A program made the position numbers and the translations under genes. DNA of 6,538 nucleotides from assembly GCA_027341705.1 (NCBI GenBank), contig DAIELO010000068.1:1-6538 (forward strand). The letters run 5' to 3'. Of the stretch, positions 6,184 to 6,538 are shown piece after piece (within the stretch, counting starts at the first letter, position 1; every line of letters begins with the position of its first letter). Under the pieces are notes generated by a model. That model saw only the letters and a program-made list of their open reading frames with translations. It was not told the DNA's origin and searched no databases. Origin of the DNA: Caryophanales bacterium (GTDB lineage: Bacteria > Bacillota > Bacilli > Alicyclobacillales > SLC66).

Positions 6184-6538
6184 ATGTTAGGAATTTCGAT
6201 GAATTCGTTTGGTGATGCAGAAGTGCTGCAACTGGTACAACTACCGGATCCACTCATCAAAGCAGGTCATGTACGCGTACGCATTACAGCGGCAGCAATC
6301 AATCGTGCGGATCTGTTGCAACGTCAAGGAGTGTATCCCGCACCGCAAGGAGAATCAACCATTCTAGGACTTGAAATGGCGGGTATTGTAACAGAACTAG
6401 GAGAGGGAGTGAACAACTGGCAAATCGGAGATAGGGTTTGCGCATTACTCCCTGGTGGTGGTTACGCACAACAAGTGATCGTAGATGCCAACATGCTAGC
6501 CAAAATTCCTGATGGATTAAGTGACATTCAGGCTGCCG
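6184..6538 (+). CDS. NAD(P)H quinone oxidoreductase, PIG3 type (partial)
   Basis: The first 118 codons of a medium-chain dehydrogenase/reductase run off the right edge; full members have about 325 residues. The visible part is the N-terminal GroES-like domain. INRADLLQRQGVYPAPQG (39-56) is the signature of the TP53I3/PIG3 quinone oxidoreductase branch, and LGLEMAGIV (61-69) replaces the GHE motif of zinc alcohol dehydrogenases, so the protein is predicted to be zinc-free. Such enzymes use NADPH to reduce quinones or enones in the cytoplasm. The cofactor-binding Rossmann domain is outside the window. The ATG at 6184 is supported by AAAGGGG (6168-6174) nine bases upstream; an ATG at codon 6 has no better site. 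The gene is divergent from the carboxypeptidase with no obvious functional link. Confidence 0.92.
   Translation, partial: MLGISMNSFGDAEVLQLVQLPDPLIKAGHVRVRITAAAINRADLLQRQGVYPAPQGESTILGLEMAGIVTELGEGVNNWQIGDRVCALLPGGGYAQQVIVDANMLAKIPDGLSDIQAA

Overview
The window looks like an ordinary chromosomal stretch from a member of the Bacillota (Firmicutes), probably a Bacilli/Alicyclobacillus-type organism. The reasons are AGGAGG-type ribosome binding sites, frequent TTG/GTG starts, SigA-like -10 boxes, a CitB-type aconitase and a DacA/DacF-type carboxypeptidase. The genus is inference only. I see no RNA gene, insertion sequence, CRISPR array or phage signature.

Layout. Bases 1-75 hold nothing I can support. 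A strong Rho-independent terminator (76-107) closes the aconitase gene acnA (118-2835, minus), which is complete with all three iron-sulfur cysteines. Its leader and promoter lie at 2836-2974, with an extended -10 box TGCTATAAT. Running the other way are a TTG-started 65-codon acidic orphan (3001-3198), a TTG-started 58-codon small membrane protein (3272-3448) and a degenerate-GGDEF/EAL protein (3575-4780), which is a predicted cyclic-di-GMP phosphodiesterase. The EAL gene meets a minus-strand D-alanyl-D-alanine carboxypeptidase (4777-6051) head-on, and their stop codons overlap in the tetranucleotide CTAG. The carboxypeptidase promoter is at 6101-6106. A PIG3-type quinone oxidoreductase starts at 6184 and runs off the right edge.

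The genes do not form one pathway: they cover the TCA cycle, c-di-GMP turnover, cell-wall trimming and quinone or aldehyde redox chemistry. The most distinctive material is the non-coding DNA around the three central plus-strand genes. A perfect 11-bp inverted repeat (3212-3222 / 3255-3265) pairs an anti-Shine-Dalgarno sequence with the Shine-Dalgarno of the small membrane protein. A nested set of inverted repeats (3457-3539) sits immediately before the EAL gene and spans its likely promoter. I found no clear new multi-gene system; these two structured regions and the overlooked 58-residue membrane protein are the best leads.
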